DNA from: Albifimbria verrucaria
Taxonomy: Eukaryota > Ascomycota > Sordariomycetes > Hypocreales > Stachybotryaceae
NCBI GenBank assembly: GCA_020081605.1
Contig: JAHREC010000018.1
Location: 6,262,001 to 6,326,000, forward strand
Reading direction: 5' to 3'
DNA length: 64,000 nt
Shown here: positions 11,053 through 22,977 of the stretch, in pieces
Numbering within the stretch: the stretch's first letter is position 1
Layout of the letters: each line of letters opens with the position of its first letter
Made by a program: the position numbers and the translations under genes
Notes under the pieces: model-generated
The model's input: only the letters and a program-made list of their open reading frames with translations
Database searches by the model: none
Told to the model about the DNA's origin: nothing

Positions 11053-12394
11053 CTACTCATATCTATAGCAAAGTGGACCCTGGAGTGGATTCATCAGATC
11101 CTTTATCTTATTGCTTTTAGCAAGTTGGCTGTAGACAAGGCCGAATTCGGTAGTAATGTTTGTATAGGGAATGTCGCCAAAGAAGTTGAAGGGGTAAGCC
11201 CACTCCTTATCGGGGCCAGAGAATGAGTTCCTATTGGCTTTACCTACGTAGAATGGTATCAGCAAGGTATCTAAGCAGGCACCCTTGAATCGTAGATTGC
11301 ACATACTCTTCGCTTGCCATTGCTCCCAGATGCGGTCGAGGTTGGCATGATGAAGGTAGAAGAGTGGATCGCCAGGAGATGAATTGACATTTGCAATGTC
11401 TCCGGCATTGCCACCAACTGCAATATGGCCACTGCCATGCAGAGTGATCTGATCGGGCATTAGGCCACCTTGAGCGCGAACGTTGAACTCAAAGAAATCC
11501 TTGGAGCCTAGAACATGATTGACCACATTAATGTTTGCTGCATGCGTCAGAAGCCAAGGGCTAATATCTCTGCGCAAGCAATGGGGATTATAGTCAACAC
11601 TGTCGCCCAGCCCTAGGGAAACATTACGTTTTGCGAAAGGACCGTCAGCAACACAACCACCTCCGCTGCGCCCCGGGACGATGAATGGCAGGTTAGGAAG
11701 GCAGCAGCCTCCTCATCGGGAATAAAAGGCCCGTTGCCTCCGAAGCCATCGATAGGATCAAAAATAGGCGAGGAGAGAACCGCAACCTCACTTACAGCAT
11801 CTAGAGACCAATCCCAGTAGGGCTGTGCCCCGCTGTAACGGCAAGTCTGACGAAGTTCTTGTTCATACAGGTGGACAAAGAATCGATGCCAACTGTGGAA
11901 AGCCACGTTAGTTTACGAACTAGTAAGGTTGGATATCTCAATCAAGCTTACGGGAGGAAAGGAGCCTGGTATTCAATGAGTGAACTGACTCAACAAGTAA
12001 GGTGAACTGGTGTGTTGGTTTCTTATGCAACTTACATTCCAATGGATAATCGGAGTGAGCTCAATATGTGCAGCTTGGAAGTCATCAAACCGGGACTTAG
12101 ACCCTGGGTAAAGATGGGCCAATTGAGGTGGTGCTGCTTGGAGACACTTGACTGCAGAGAGATAGCTCTGCTTTTCCTTCTTGGTCAGTGAGCGCCTGCT
12201 CCGTGTATCAGTAAGAAGCAAAATCGCTGCCTTTGAAGATATGATTCAATTTACCATTCCTTGCGAACTAATGGTGTAGAGCAACAGCCAGCCTCCTTAG
12301 GCTTATCGCTATTGTGGCCAGCTCCTGGATATGCCAGAGCCTCTCTGAATGGAAGGGCAAAAGCCAGAAACAGGAGAAAACCGGGGATGTGCAT
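11053..12394 (-). CDS. Secreted tyrosinase (type-3 copper oxidase), five exons with a 14-nt microexon, frameshifted
   Basis: Exons: 12394-12255 (signal peptide [21 protein letters not shown]), 12195-12036, 11965-11952 (14 nt), 11892-11307 and 11243-11053. CuA is read from DDFQAAHIE plus the microexon junction [16 protein letters not shown] and YWDWSLDA. CuB shows [11 protein letters not shown] and [15 protein letters not shown]. The enzyme would oxidise monophenols and o-diphenols to quinones, for melanin, defence or a metabolite. One base is missing near 11695-11697, after which [13 protein letters not shown] resumes. The last intron (11306-11244, GTATGT...GTAG) is 63 nt and stays open if retained. 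I infer it is spliced because it interrupts the family alignment just after WEQWQAK. The neighbouring esterase and NmrA gene may be functionally linked. Confidence 0.88.
11952..11965 (-). other. 14-nt microexon of the tyrosinase
   Basis: Flanked by CCAG upstream and GTAAGC downstream in the coding sense. It joins HWN to APFLP and then WHRFF, completing the CuA helix. Without it the frame and the motif are lost. Confidence 0.75.
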
Positions 12395-14474
12395 CGCGTC
12401 GAGTTAGTAATCAATGGATGACGAGGTAGGGCCTTAATATTAGGGACATAGGAACATCCAAGTCAGGCCAGGAGTGCTGCTCAACCTCAAGCCTGGAGTG
12501 ATCTAAGCAAAGGATGCTTGTATTCTTCTTGTGCAACTCTATAGGCGCTCTAGTTGGTTATTCCATTCATCTGAGACAAACCGGTCGTGGCGCGTGTTAT
12601 ATCTGCACTCGCCTGGTGTGTTGAGCTGACCAACACGAGGTAGTTCAACCGCATAAGGTTAGATCTTGGAAGATCCCAGTTGCCAAGTTCAATGGACGAG
12701 AACGCAAGGTATACTGCAGCTTACTATAGACGGGCTAAAAAATTGCCGGTGGAGTCCTTGGATGTGTGAACAAGGGGTTTTGCTTGCATCTCATCGCTTC
12801 CGACCTGCATACTACATTCTGCAGGTCGCGTTAATTCCGAATTCTGGAATGGTTCAAATGACTACGTGTTTTCGAGCCGGCTTTCACCATTATATTGACT
12901 GTATTGGAGCATTTGTATTCGTAGCAATAGGAGACCCCATGAAAAATACATTTACAGAGGTTTACGCCTTTACGTGTTCTTCTCCTTTGGCTTGTCTCGG
13001 CTTTGAGCCTCGATTGCAAGTGATGAGATTGTGATGGGTTGCAAGTGCCGGGTATGAAAGTAGACCAGATGTAGTCTAGGCCCTCCAATAACCTCATAAG
13101 CTGAGATATTAAGTGGGAAGTGTGACCTCCCTGTCCTTGTACACCTAAGGCAAAGAGGCCGAAGAGTCAACTCGAGCAAGAACTTCTCATGCCATTCCTC
13201 TCCTTAATGAGCATAGTGGCCAATTTACCAATGTGGAAGCTGCTTTCGTAGGGCATCCTACATCGCCCGTCAGCATTCTTCTACTAAACTTGTTGAGTAA
13301 GCTAAGTTAACGGCAAGTCGTCTATTTAACACATTTTTAATCAGTGAAAATATTCTCAAATTTATTGATCTTCACCCCAAGTTTGATTTGAAAATGGGTC
13401 AGGGTAGTATTCTGGATACAAAATTGCCAAGGAGTATCATGGTAAAGCCACAAACACCATGTCTCAGTGCGACGCACTGGCGGGTGCACAAGTGCTAAAG
13501 CATTCTGCACCATCCCTTCGCTTGCTTGGTGCAAGGCAACTAAATCTTAGCCAAGGTATTCACAGTATATCAGGTTAATAACTGTTATGTGAAACGCAGG
13601 GATTGGAACTCTAACGTTGTAGTACTATGAAAGCTTATTGTACGATTCTGGGTCGTAATTTTAGAAGACTTGTGCCATCACATTCTGTATTGACACATTG
13701 TAGGGAGGCAAAGACTTTGAGATAGCGTTAAGAACAAGGGGATACGGCCATCCATAACAATATGTTCTGATCTTGATTCACCAAGAGGCTTGGCCTCGAG
13801 AAAGCTTACCAAAACAAATATGGTCCCTCCGCTCAGCTGGGCGATTGCCACCTTTACCCGGTAATTGAAACGTGCCCTAGCTGAATGGGCACACTCCGCT
13901 TTTCCCGGAACCCCTTGAGTTTTAGCTTCTTAGCGAAGCCACCCTTGCTGCAAGTCTTAGCCACCAACTCATGCTGAGTACCGAATATGTTGCTCTCTTA
14001 GTGAAGCACAGCCTATCAGTTGTCGTTATTTGCTTTTGATCACAGCACTGTGAGTGCCACCATATGAAGACGCTATACTCTATCCCTGCGGTCTTGACTC
14101 GCGCTCCTGCGGCTGGGTTGGGGTCAGGCAACCTTGGTTGGCTATACATGAGCTCATGTATTGCTATTAAAAATGTTCCATCACTCCTGATACTCATGAC
14201 TCGCTCAATTGGGTATCGATACTCCCATATAACTGTGGCCTTGGAGATTGTATGTCACTGGATTCCCTATCCGTTTCTTTGTGGTCCAGAATCCGGCCCC
14301 TACTCTTAATTCACCCCTGGATGCTTCCCTTGAAAAGGAGCGATAATCACCCCAAATGGTTGAGACTATTTAGTTCCACTTTCAATCTTATCTTCGCCTT
14401 CGAAAGCTCAGTACTGAGCTCCTGGCGTAAAAACACGCCGCCGATATGACCTAAAGGCAGATACTGGCCGCAAA
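12395..14474. other. 2-kb intergenic region
   Basis: Divergent upstream regions of the tyrosinase and the first PTH11-like gene. Frames of 65-122 codons (12666-13034, 13922-14197, 14064-14309) overlap one another on both strands and show no family motif. I see no supported gene. Confidence 0.4.
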
Positions 14475-15692
14475 ATGAATTCTTCTCAACCTCCGCCAAC
14501 CGATATAATCTTGAGCTCAACGCCAGGCTACCGTGGAGATAGACAAATTTCCCTCAATGGCGTCCTTATTACCTTCTCGACAATTTTTGTTTGTCTCCGT
14601 CTCTATGCCCGTCTCCGTATGGTTAAACGCCCAGGTATTGACGACGCAATCGCCGTCATTGCCTTAGGAGCGTTGATTGCTTTGTCAGTAATGGAAATAC
14701 GCCTAGTTGAGTTTGGAAGTGGAACGCACATCAAATTTGTCCCAGAAGATAAACTTATGAGCTTTTTAATGCTCTGACGACTCAAAGTCTCTTATACTTC
14801 TGGTGTGTCTGCCTCATGCGCCTCCATATCGCTGCTTTTTGCCCAGCCTTCATAATGATAGTAAGTCACCTTAATGTTGAAAATTTAGACATATTATCTA
14901 ATCTAGACCATGACATAGGGAGATATCTTATACTTGTGTACATCGTGGCTACTTTGACATTCACGTCTACCGCCGTCTTTTTCTTGATCAAGCTCACAAG
15001 CTGTAGGCCTATCAGCGCATTATGGCTTCCACCGTTTATATCTGGTGACAAGTGCATGTCGGAGAAGGCCACCGACATAATGATGAATATGCACGCGGCC
15101 CTGGGCATCATCATTGATATAAGCCTTGTTGCACTCCCAGTTTGGGTTATTCATACGAAGATGATGTTTTCTCGAAGAAAGTTTCGTGTTATTCTCATCT
15201 TCACAGTTGGAATATTCGTAATAGCAACCGGCATCGTGCGGTTTGTACTCATCCGAACAACCCCTTTTACGTCGACGCGTAAGTGTACTCCACTTCCTTA
15301 CGTCTATAAGCGCGTGCAAACTAAGACTAGGATCTAGGACATACAGTATGACAACGATCGGTCTCTGGACCGATTTAGAAGGTCACGTCGGGTTATGGTG
15401 TGGTTGCTTCCCTGCATTGCAGCCAATACTTCGTGCATTCTTGTCCTCTGTCGGCGCAAGCCGCCTGCTCAGCAGCTATAAGAACAACGGTTACGGAGCA
15501 TACGCGAACAATAAGCCTGCCGTAAGCGCAAGCAAAGGTTGGAGACGTTCCAATGCCATACCACTCTCATCTCAGCAAAAGGATACCCAAATCCATGCTA
15601 TGAAGGATGATAATAGCAGTCAGAAAGGCATTATCGATAACGACAGTGAGGGATTTGAGATGGATACACGGATACATGCCTCGAAATCATGA
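14475..15692 (+). CDS. PTH11-like / fungal rhodopsin-domain integral membrane protein, frameshifted
   Basis: Exons 14475-14860, 14907-15278 and 15331-15692, with introns of 46 and 52 nt. The chain opens with DIILSSTPGYRGDRQISLNGVLIT, and hydrophobic segments alternate with short loops in a seven-helix layout. Characteristic words are RLYARLRMVKRPGIDDAI, SCRPISALW, ALPVWVIHTKMMFSRRKFRV and GLWTDLEGHVGLWCGCFPALQPI. The C-terminal tail is hydrophilic. Members of the rhodopsin_dom_fungi (PF20684) family are plasma-membrane proteins, some acting as GPCR-like sensors of surface cues. Two T runs (14763-14767 and 14836-14840) are each one base short. Ligand and role are unknown. A second family member lies at 21.7-23 kb. 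Confidence 0.85.
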
Positions 15693-16577
15693 AGAATACA
15701 AGAGTTAAAATCTCTTACGATAGCCGTAGTAGTCCAACAGATGAAGAGTCTTTCAGAAACGCGCAATGGGATGAGAGAATGCAGTAACAGGCGTAGGAGG
15801 TACAAACATGAATGATGGTGGCAGTAATCGCTGCAGTGTATTGTTGTCTGGAGTCATCTATTAATATATATACTCCTGCCAGTAATTATGAGAATACTTA
15901 AGAGCAGGGCAAGTATTTGTCCTCATATTAGTTCAGAGAAGATGAGAATGTAATGAACTTAAGAGGACAATAATTATTTCTGCGAGAGTGCCAAAAACAC
16001 CAAGCAAATATTATTAATAAACGTGCTGACTGTCACAATAATGACCTTTGTAACAACTTAGATAAGACTCAATGCAATGCGACACTCAAAAAGTGAAGTT
16101 GACGGATACTTCATTCCCAAGAATATCTCAAAGTGTCCTTGTGGCTGGGTGGCCAGATCTCAACTGCACGCCCCGTTTACACCAGGCTTACTTATCTACG
16201 AGTAGCATATTACTTACTAAATTCATGGAATAATCGCAAAAGCGGTCGAGTAGCATAACATGACCACACTATCCTGATTAACCGGGCAAGCATGGCATTA
16301 ATCGTCGTTTAGCTAGACGAACTGGCCGAATCGCGCTGGGATTGAGGAAGGGCTAGGGCTACGGCAAATGCACCTACAACTGAATCAGTGCAGTGCAACT
16401 CTTCCCGGCATTCGAACCAACCCACATATGAAGGCGACGAAGACAGCTAAGGTATAACGTGGGATATCTCAATAGTAGCTGAAAGGCCCCACACCAGAAG
16501 AAACCACATTTTGGTATGATCAGATATGTTCATAATATGTCCAAAGACTGAACTAAGAATATTTGCACGTACTATCA
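15693..16577. other. Convergent AT-rich intergenic region
   Basis: 3' flanks of the PTH11-like gene and the thioesterase-like gene. No gene seen. Confidence 0.45.
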
Positions 16578-17645
16578 CTATAACAAGGACTTATTTTTCC
16601 CATCGCGAAATTTCCTACCAGCCTCAAGTACAAGAAGGAGTTGCTGCGCCGTACAAAGCAGCTCCATGTCCTGGTTGCAGATGGTTACCTCTACATCCAT
16701 TCTTCCACCATCTAGCATCTTGGTAGCAGTTCGTACAAATATCCAGGATAGCCCGCCATTGGGAACCCTCCGCTTGAAATCGATATCTAATGTGACAGTC
16801 ATGTTGTAGGTCAAAGCTTGCATAGCCTTAGCCATAGTGTTCTCAATAACTGCAGGCGTTCCAGGGTTGTTCTTTGCCCACTCCTCAATCTCAGCATAAT
16901 ATGAATGGGCATCAAATATACTACCATTATGTAACAATGTATCAGACATGGATGGAATAATGTCTGACATCATAGTTAGATACGTAGCATCCATGCGTTC
17001 ATCGTCAATGAATCGATTCCATGCATCGCAAACTCCCGGAGTGCGAAACCCTCCACGTGGGTTGAGAAACCTAAGGCGAGATACAAGAGATATGATGTCC
17101 CCAGTCATACGTGCGGGAAGCCAATGATCATCTGCCTCTGACAAGACATGATCGAATTTAGGCATGGGTGCTGGTGGAGGGTGAAGAGCCCAAGCCGTAG
17201 TGGCTGTTGGGCCAACAGGCTTGTCGAAATTGACGGATGTAACAAGTGCAAGGACCCTCAATTTTCCCTTTGGAACAGTTGAAGTTGTAGTGTACTGGTG
17301 ATAGCACCAATCTTCAGAGTATCAACAGTGATTGTGCTTTCAACGCACTCACATGAACGGAGAAAGTCGAGATGCATTCGCAAAACGTCTGGTTGGTCCT
17401 TTGTTGATAATGCTGGGTCTGTCACAAGATGAGTAGCAGCGCAATGATGTAAAACAGCGGCGACACAGCCGCCGTTGAGTGCTATGTTTCCATGTGTATC
17501 AATACAAAGGTCATCAAATTTTTATCATTGACATAGGAGTTTCTGACATACTTGCGCCTAGAGCCCACTCTTTGTGCCAAGAGGCAGTGTACGTGTTGGC
17601 ATCTTTCCGATCAAGATTGATCTGCTGATGAAGGATCGAGGGCAT
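16578..17645 (-). CDS. Thioesterase-like (hotdog) superfamily protein, frameshifted
   Basis: Two exons, 17645-17552 and 17481-16578, separated by a 70-nt intron (GTATGT donor). About 332 residues, the usual size of fungal two-hotdog TesB-like proteins. Family words include YTASWHKEWALGATLNGGCVAAVLH, DFLRSCECVESTITV, TNFDKPVGPT-like SVNFDKPVGPT, and the C-terminal hotdog WIFVRTATKMLDGGRMDVEVTI. The family hydrolyses acyl-CoA or other thioesters and often sits near metabolite genes. One A is missing in the run 17269-17271 (coding sense AAA). After it, GKLRVLALVTS restores the family frame. No targeting signal is seen. The specific acyl substrate cannot be read. Confidence 0.78.
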
Positions 17646-18827
17646 TATGTCAAGTTTTTGATGGAATAAAGAGACACAATCTCAGTATTTCTTTTGCTAC
17701 TCTAAGGTGGAAGACAGCAGCCAGTGTCATATTTATAATAAGTAAGATGGCATCAGCTTACAAGCGGGTGTGTGATGCGGAGGTCTTATGCCAAGCCAAC
17801 AACATTACCAGTTTACTTCTAACATGATCTTGTACAACCATAGCAGGGAACCCTGCAGATCATTGTCAGACACCAACCTACGTCTGACATACAAAATAAA
17901 ATGCTGTGGTGACAAGCGTTATGCTCATGTCCTAGAATGCCTTCGTTCTGTTATTCTCTGCAAACTTGCTCGGATACATGCACTATGTATGCCTCAGCCT
18001 TGTTGCTCGTATTAAAGTCCATACATACACACTTACGTCAACAGACTGGGCAGCCCGCAGAGCTGCGGCTACTGGAACGTATCAAGATCCCTTTTCTCTT
18101 CTGGCCCCCAAGAGCACTTCGCTAATACCCTGCAAGGTAGCATTGACGCGATCCAGATCTCGGCAACGAAAGATAGCGGTTCGGTAGCGCCACGCTCGTA
18201 CAGTCGAAATGTAGGCCCCTGCAGGAAAATCCGGGGTCAAGATGCTGTTGACCCCTTACGTGCATACTCCTACACTATCAACAATTGCCTTACGTATCAA
18301 AGCAGGATAGACCCTGCTGAACACAATAAAGTACTAGCGTCGAATGTGTCACACTTTGAAACATTTGTTAATTGAAATCACGTTTTATATACCCAGGCTG
18401 CTTGCAGGTGAGAAACTGTACACCGATCAAAACCAGTGTCATTCCTATCTCGCAAGCTTCTGCTTCATTGCCCTTTTATTTCAGAAATCGGTTCATTCTG
18501 TAAATTTGCTCATCTTCATTATCTCATAAGAGAGGTGGAAGTTGATTACATCTTTTAGTTAGATTAACAAGACTCTGTAGTAAAGAAATCGTGGACTCAT
18601 CACTAATGACTGGATCTCCCAGGTCATGGTAATGAAAGCTTCCTTAAGTGATGCACAAAATTAAGCGGTTTCAGAGTAACATGATAGGATTCTGATATAT
18701 ACTGACATCGATCATCTTTTACAACAAAAAAATACTATGCTTGACTAAATAGTTTTATGCTTGAACTCATCTTCTTTCTATATCAACCCCATCCACATGG
18801 TTTGTACAATCGCCTCTAAATACAACA
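17646..18827. other. Intergenic, thioesterase promoter and permease 3' flank
   Basis: About 1.2 kb. Overlapping plus frames of 60-75 codons at 17788-18187 have no recognisable content. No gene seen. Confidence 0.4.
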
Positions 18828-20586
18828 TCAGACTTCGACAATGGGCCCATTGTACTCCTTCTTTGCCCGCACCAAGTAGTATACTATACTGAAGATAGCA
18901 ACAAACCCTGTGACGACAACACTGTAGTTCATCATGTCTGGTGTCGGGTTCAACATTGGAGGCCAGAAACTGAAGAAGCCTACAACAACCAAATAGCAGA
19001 TAGTGAAAACGTTGTTGACGATGCCGAAAACCCTGGGAGACGGAAAGGCCCCCAAACAAGCTCAGCACCAGTGGTGTTTGCGAGTGCGGGCATGTTCGAG
19101 TCTGGCAGGGTGAAACCGTTGGTAGTTCGGCGGTAGAGAAGCAGAACAGCGGCAATGAGGTAAGAAGCATAAAGACAAGATATTGAGAGCGAAGTGACAT
19201 TCTGGAAAGCCACAGGTGAACCAATATTGATGAGAGAAAGAAGAACTGCGATGCCGGTAGTCACGCCCACTGCCCAAACCGGGACAGTAGTACGCTCGCT
19301 AACCTTGGACAGCGTGGGCCAGAAAGGAAGCCCACGATCACGAGCAAAGGACCAGAAGACTCGAGAAGTCGACGCAAGCATGCCCACAGTGGCGCAAGCA
19401 CCAAGAATGGTGATAATCGCGGCCATAACCGTCGCGCCGGCAGTCGAGTTGGTCGCTTGTTTGAAAATGTACATGTACGGGAAGCCCAGCAAGCCTGGAG
19501 GAGAAGCAATGGCTTCGTCAAAATTTCCCATGCAGAAAACCATGGCAATCACCATGGCGAAGCCGCAAGTGCCATTGATTGCAAGGCTCAGCAAGATAGA
19601 TCGGGGAACGACGACGGAAGGATTCACGGTTTCTTCAACCATCTATTACCGAGTGTTAGTCATTTTTCCTTGTGGCTGCTACGCGAGGTTGGAACTTACG
19701 TGGAAGGCAGCATCAGTACCAACGAAGGCGAATGCATTGCCCATCATTCCAATCATGAAAGACAGCCCCTGTGATGACCAGCCTCCGTTGTTGACGAAGG
19801 TGGTAAAAATCTCCTTGGTATCTCCATGTGGGCCGAGAGTAACAAGAGGAATCAGAATGGCAAAGAATCCGAGCACGTGCAAGATCAGGATGAGTCCCTC
19901 GAACTTGGGCAATGCGGAACTGACAAGTGTGTTGATAAAGACGGCAAATATGAAGATGGCCCAGAAGAGCAGCGTGCCATGCCACAGCTCTGGCATGAAA
20001 CCGTCGTTGTTCAAAGCTGCCATGCCGAGAATCATGTTACCAGTGAGCAGAGCGCTAGACGAGACGGAACCTTGCCAGCCGCCGACGGTTAACCATCCGG
20101 TCACATAGCTCAAAAACTTGGCACAGGAGCGAGGCGCGAGCATTGCTACCCAATGGTACTGTCCACCAGATGTTGGGGCCATCGAGGCCAGCTCGCTCAT
20201 GGTTGTGAAGACACTGAAGTTGCCAGCCCACACGACGAGAAAGCTGTAGATCACACCCGCAGTACCACCGTTGTTGAGGCCCTGCGCGAAGAGCACGGTA
20301 ACGGCCTCCCAAGTAATAAGGATAGTGCAGCTGAAGCCAAGAATCGTCGTGAAGCCGAAGTTGCGCTGGGAATTGCATCAGCGACGTCAATAAGGTGAAT
20401 GGCTGTGCGCTGTCTTACCTTCAACACCTGTTTCTTTCCCAAACGTGCCAGATTATCCTTGTCGCCATAGTCACTCTTCGAGGCAACCTCTGAATTGGGT
20501 TCGGGCTCCATGATGACAGGATCTTCGTGAGCAGCTTTGACGGTGGCCATGTTGCCCATCTCGTGGCTATCTGTGTCGTGAGCCAT
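18828..20586 (-). CDS. Amino acid/choline/GABA permease (APC superfamily), frameshifted near C-terminus
   Basis: Exons 20586-20419, 20365-19700 and 19642-18828, with introns of 53 and 57 nt, all in phase. The N-terminus is hydrophilic (MAHDTDSHEMGNMATV) and about 12 membrane segments follow. Family signatures are RNFGFTTILGFSCTILITWE, SELASMAPTSGGQYHWVA, GTDAAFHMVEETVNPS and RVFWSFARDRGLPFW. These fit the fungal Hnm1/Uga4 branch of the APC superfamily, proton-coupled importers of choline, GABA or amino acids at the plasma membrane. One G is missing in the run 19031-19033. After it, GVFGIVNNVFTICYLVVVGFF supplies the last two helices and the stop at 18828. The substrate is uncertain. Confidence 0.9.
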
Positions 20587-21671
20587 CTTGGACGGTCATA
20601 GAGCGGAAAGGTGGTAGCTAACAGCGAACCCGTGGTGAAGAAATAATTTCAGAAATTACAAACGAATGCATTATAGTCAGGAGGAAGAAGAAAGAAGAAC
20701 CTTTCCTTTTTTTTCCACCCTTGAAGCTGGAACACGTCTGAAGGTGCGGAGGGATCCTCCGTCTGCAACGTAAAATGGTAGCAGTGAAGAATATGCTGTT
20801 GGTTCACCCTGGTTCATTATCCCTGGCTCTGAACTGGCCCACCCCTCCATCTCGGGTAGCCGGTAGCGGTCTGGATTTGACTTAGCGGAAGTCCATGATG
20901 CTCGGCTTCTTGGAGGGACCAAGCATTAAGGCTTGACATCCGAACGGGAGCACGTCTTAGCCACTGGGACGAAAGAGTGGGCCAGCCTAGGTTTATTCTC
21001 GAGGGAATCCAAGAACAATACCGGTAATAGAAGCGAGCTGATGAGGTGTGGTACGATGGCACCAACGGCCCACAGTCTCACCTGAACACAAGAGAAAAGT
21101 ATCCCTCGTTATCTCCTGCCAGTTCTCCGCCTAATAACCGGGTTGATGCAGCTAAAGCCGATGCGACTGTACCTCGGTTACCCTCGCTATGCATGTGGCC
21201 TTTGTCACTCATTCTAAGGAGTGAGAAAACAACGGCCAACCAGGCCCTCGGACCGCATGCCTCATTGGCATACAACGGCGTATTACCCCTGTCTCGGATG
21301 CAGCTTTCGCTGGCCCAAGCTACCTGAAGACTGAAAGTACGACATTATGGGACAGCAATAGGCAAGGGTCCAACAAAATGTTTGACAGCTCAATTTTGCA
21401 CCCCATGCACTTGCATTCTCCTTGCCCCCTGCCATACCACCTGTGGATGGTGTGCACAGTGAACCACAACCGATCCTAAAACAAGCAGTATAGGTCCGTG
21501 GTTTGATGTGTGTGCGAAAACTGAGACAAAAGACCGGACGCTCTTGCGAAGGCTTCTTACAAAGTGAACTAAGAGAAACAGTTTATCTTTTGGGCTTATT
21601 CTAATCCTCCAATTTTTAGTCTACGGCCTTCCCAGACACGCTCTGCACATCAACCTGCCAAGTCTGTCGGA
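20587..21671. other. Intergenic, permease promoter
   Basis: About 1.1 kb with a GC-balanced stretch and no supported gene. Overlapping 65-93-codon frames on both strands around 20677-21327 look like chance. Confidence 0.4.
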
Positions 21672-22977
21672 TTAGAATCGTTTGGCTTGAATGACTTTTA
21701 TTGCTTTGTCCATCCCAAGACCTTTTTGTCCGCCTTGTGCTTGGTCGATTTCTTGCGTCTTCGGTCCAGGAAGGTCAACCATCTCATGCACATTGCTGTG
21801 ATGTGATGTGGCAGACTGGAGTATGTTGCTCGAATTGCCGCGTGGTCTTGAGCTATGTGCACTCCGCTGTCCTGGTTTCTGTCCAGACTGCCCTACCTGA
21901 TAAGTGGGATAACCGTTGCTTCCAGACTTGCCTTGTCGTCGTAAATCATCGACGCGTATTTGGCCAGACTCCAGGCTATCCAAAAGGGCTTGAGGTTTGG
22001 CGCACAAACAGTGAAGATCGCTAGAAACTGAACCAGTTGCAAAGCTATAGTAGCTTCCCACAGGGTAAATGATAGGTCTTGTGATGAAATTGCTTTGTTG
22101 GTGTAGTAGAGTTGCGCGGCTGCAGCAGGTATGACCCTGTTCTGATCATTAGCAATGGCTTGAAAACAAATTCTCAATACTTGGGCAACACGCACAGGAT
22201 ACGGCTACCAAAGACGCTGATGACCAACACCTTCTTTGACCAAGAGGTTTGTATCCGACATATGTTGTCGGCCACAATTGCTATAATGGCAACATCCGTC
22301 GCCATGTTTACAATTGAGTAGTAAGTCCAAAACGCTGTCCTGTTGATGCACTTGGAGCTGTCAGAGTAGTCCCACGGTAGTGGTGGTCGGCATTGGAAGA
22401 AGTTGACGACGAGTGCCGTGAATCCCCAAATGCCAACAACGACCTCGCAGCCCAACACAACCCATTGCTGGCTACGACGGCTCAGCAACCGAAGACCTAT
22501 AGCGCTCGATAGTTTCGAAGACAACATCGATCCGATGAACAGGGCATTGGCGGCATATTGGGTCTTGATACGTGCCGGGTCCTCCATTAGCACCCACTAT
22601 CCTTGCGGCGCATGACAGACATGACAAGAAAACGTACCTTGAAGAAGATATCAACATCTTGTAGGCTCAACGAGCTGAACGGCTTCCCTAACCCATACTC
22701 GCACGATATGAACGTGGCTACTGCTTGGCCAATTGCGAACACCTACTCCACGGCATGAGCGATAACGGTTAAGAAAATTGCTGAACGCTTCGATTGTTAA
22801 ACTTACTGTAGAAACAATGACGAGAATATCATCGACTTTGAGACTTTTGACCATGTGAACTTTTGTTGATATACGGACGACGCAAGCAAGTATAGCAATG
22901 ACGAGAAACATCAACGTCAACACCTGCACAAGTGGTGCTTTGTTGGTATCAGAGATGATTCTCTGAGGGGAACTCAT
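21672..22977 (-). CDS. Second PTH11-like / rhodopsin-domain membrane protein, frameshifted
   Basis: Four exons: 22977-22807, 22742-22638, 22596-22196 and 22136-21672. Membrane segments begin with VQVLTLMFLVIAILACVVRI, and the helix-2 region shows MVKSLKVDDILVIV. VFAIGQAVATFISCEYGLGKPF, FFQCRPPLPWDYSD and NRTAFWTYYSIVNMATDVAI follow, typical of PF20684 proteins. The tail is polar (Gly/Ser/Gln-rich). Intron 2 is only 41 nt if acceptor 22597 is used. An alternative acceptor at 22582 gives 56 nt but lies very close to its CTAAT branch. One T is missing in the run 21982-21985, after which FLDSLESGQIRVDDLRR resumes. Receptor-like function is inferred only from the family. Confidence 0.82.

Noticed and set aside
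12666..13034. 122-codon plus frame in the tyrosinase upstream region
   Set aside because: No recognisable motif and overlapped by equally long minus frames.
19194..20108. 304-codon plus frame
   Set aside because: Antisense shadow of the amino acid permease; no domain, and the permease on the other strand is clear.
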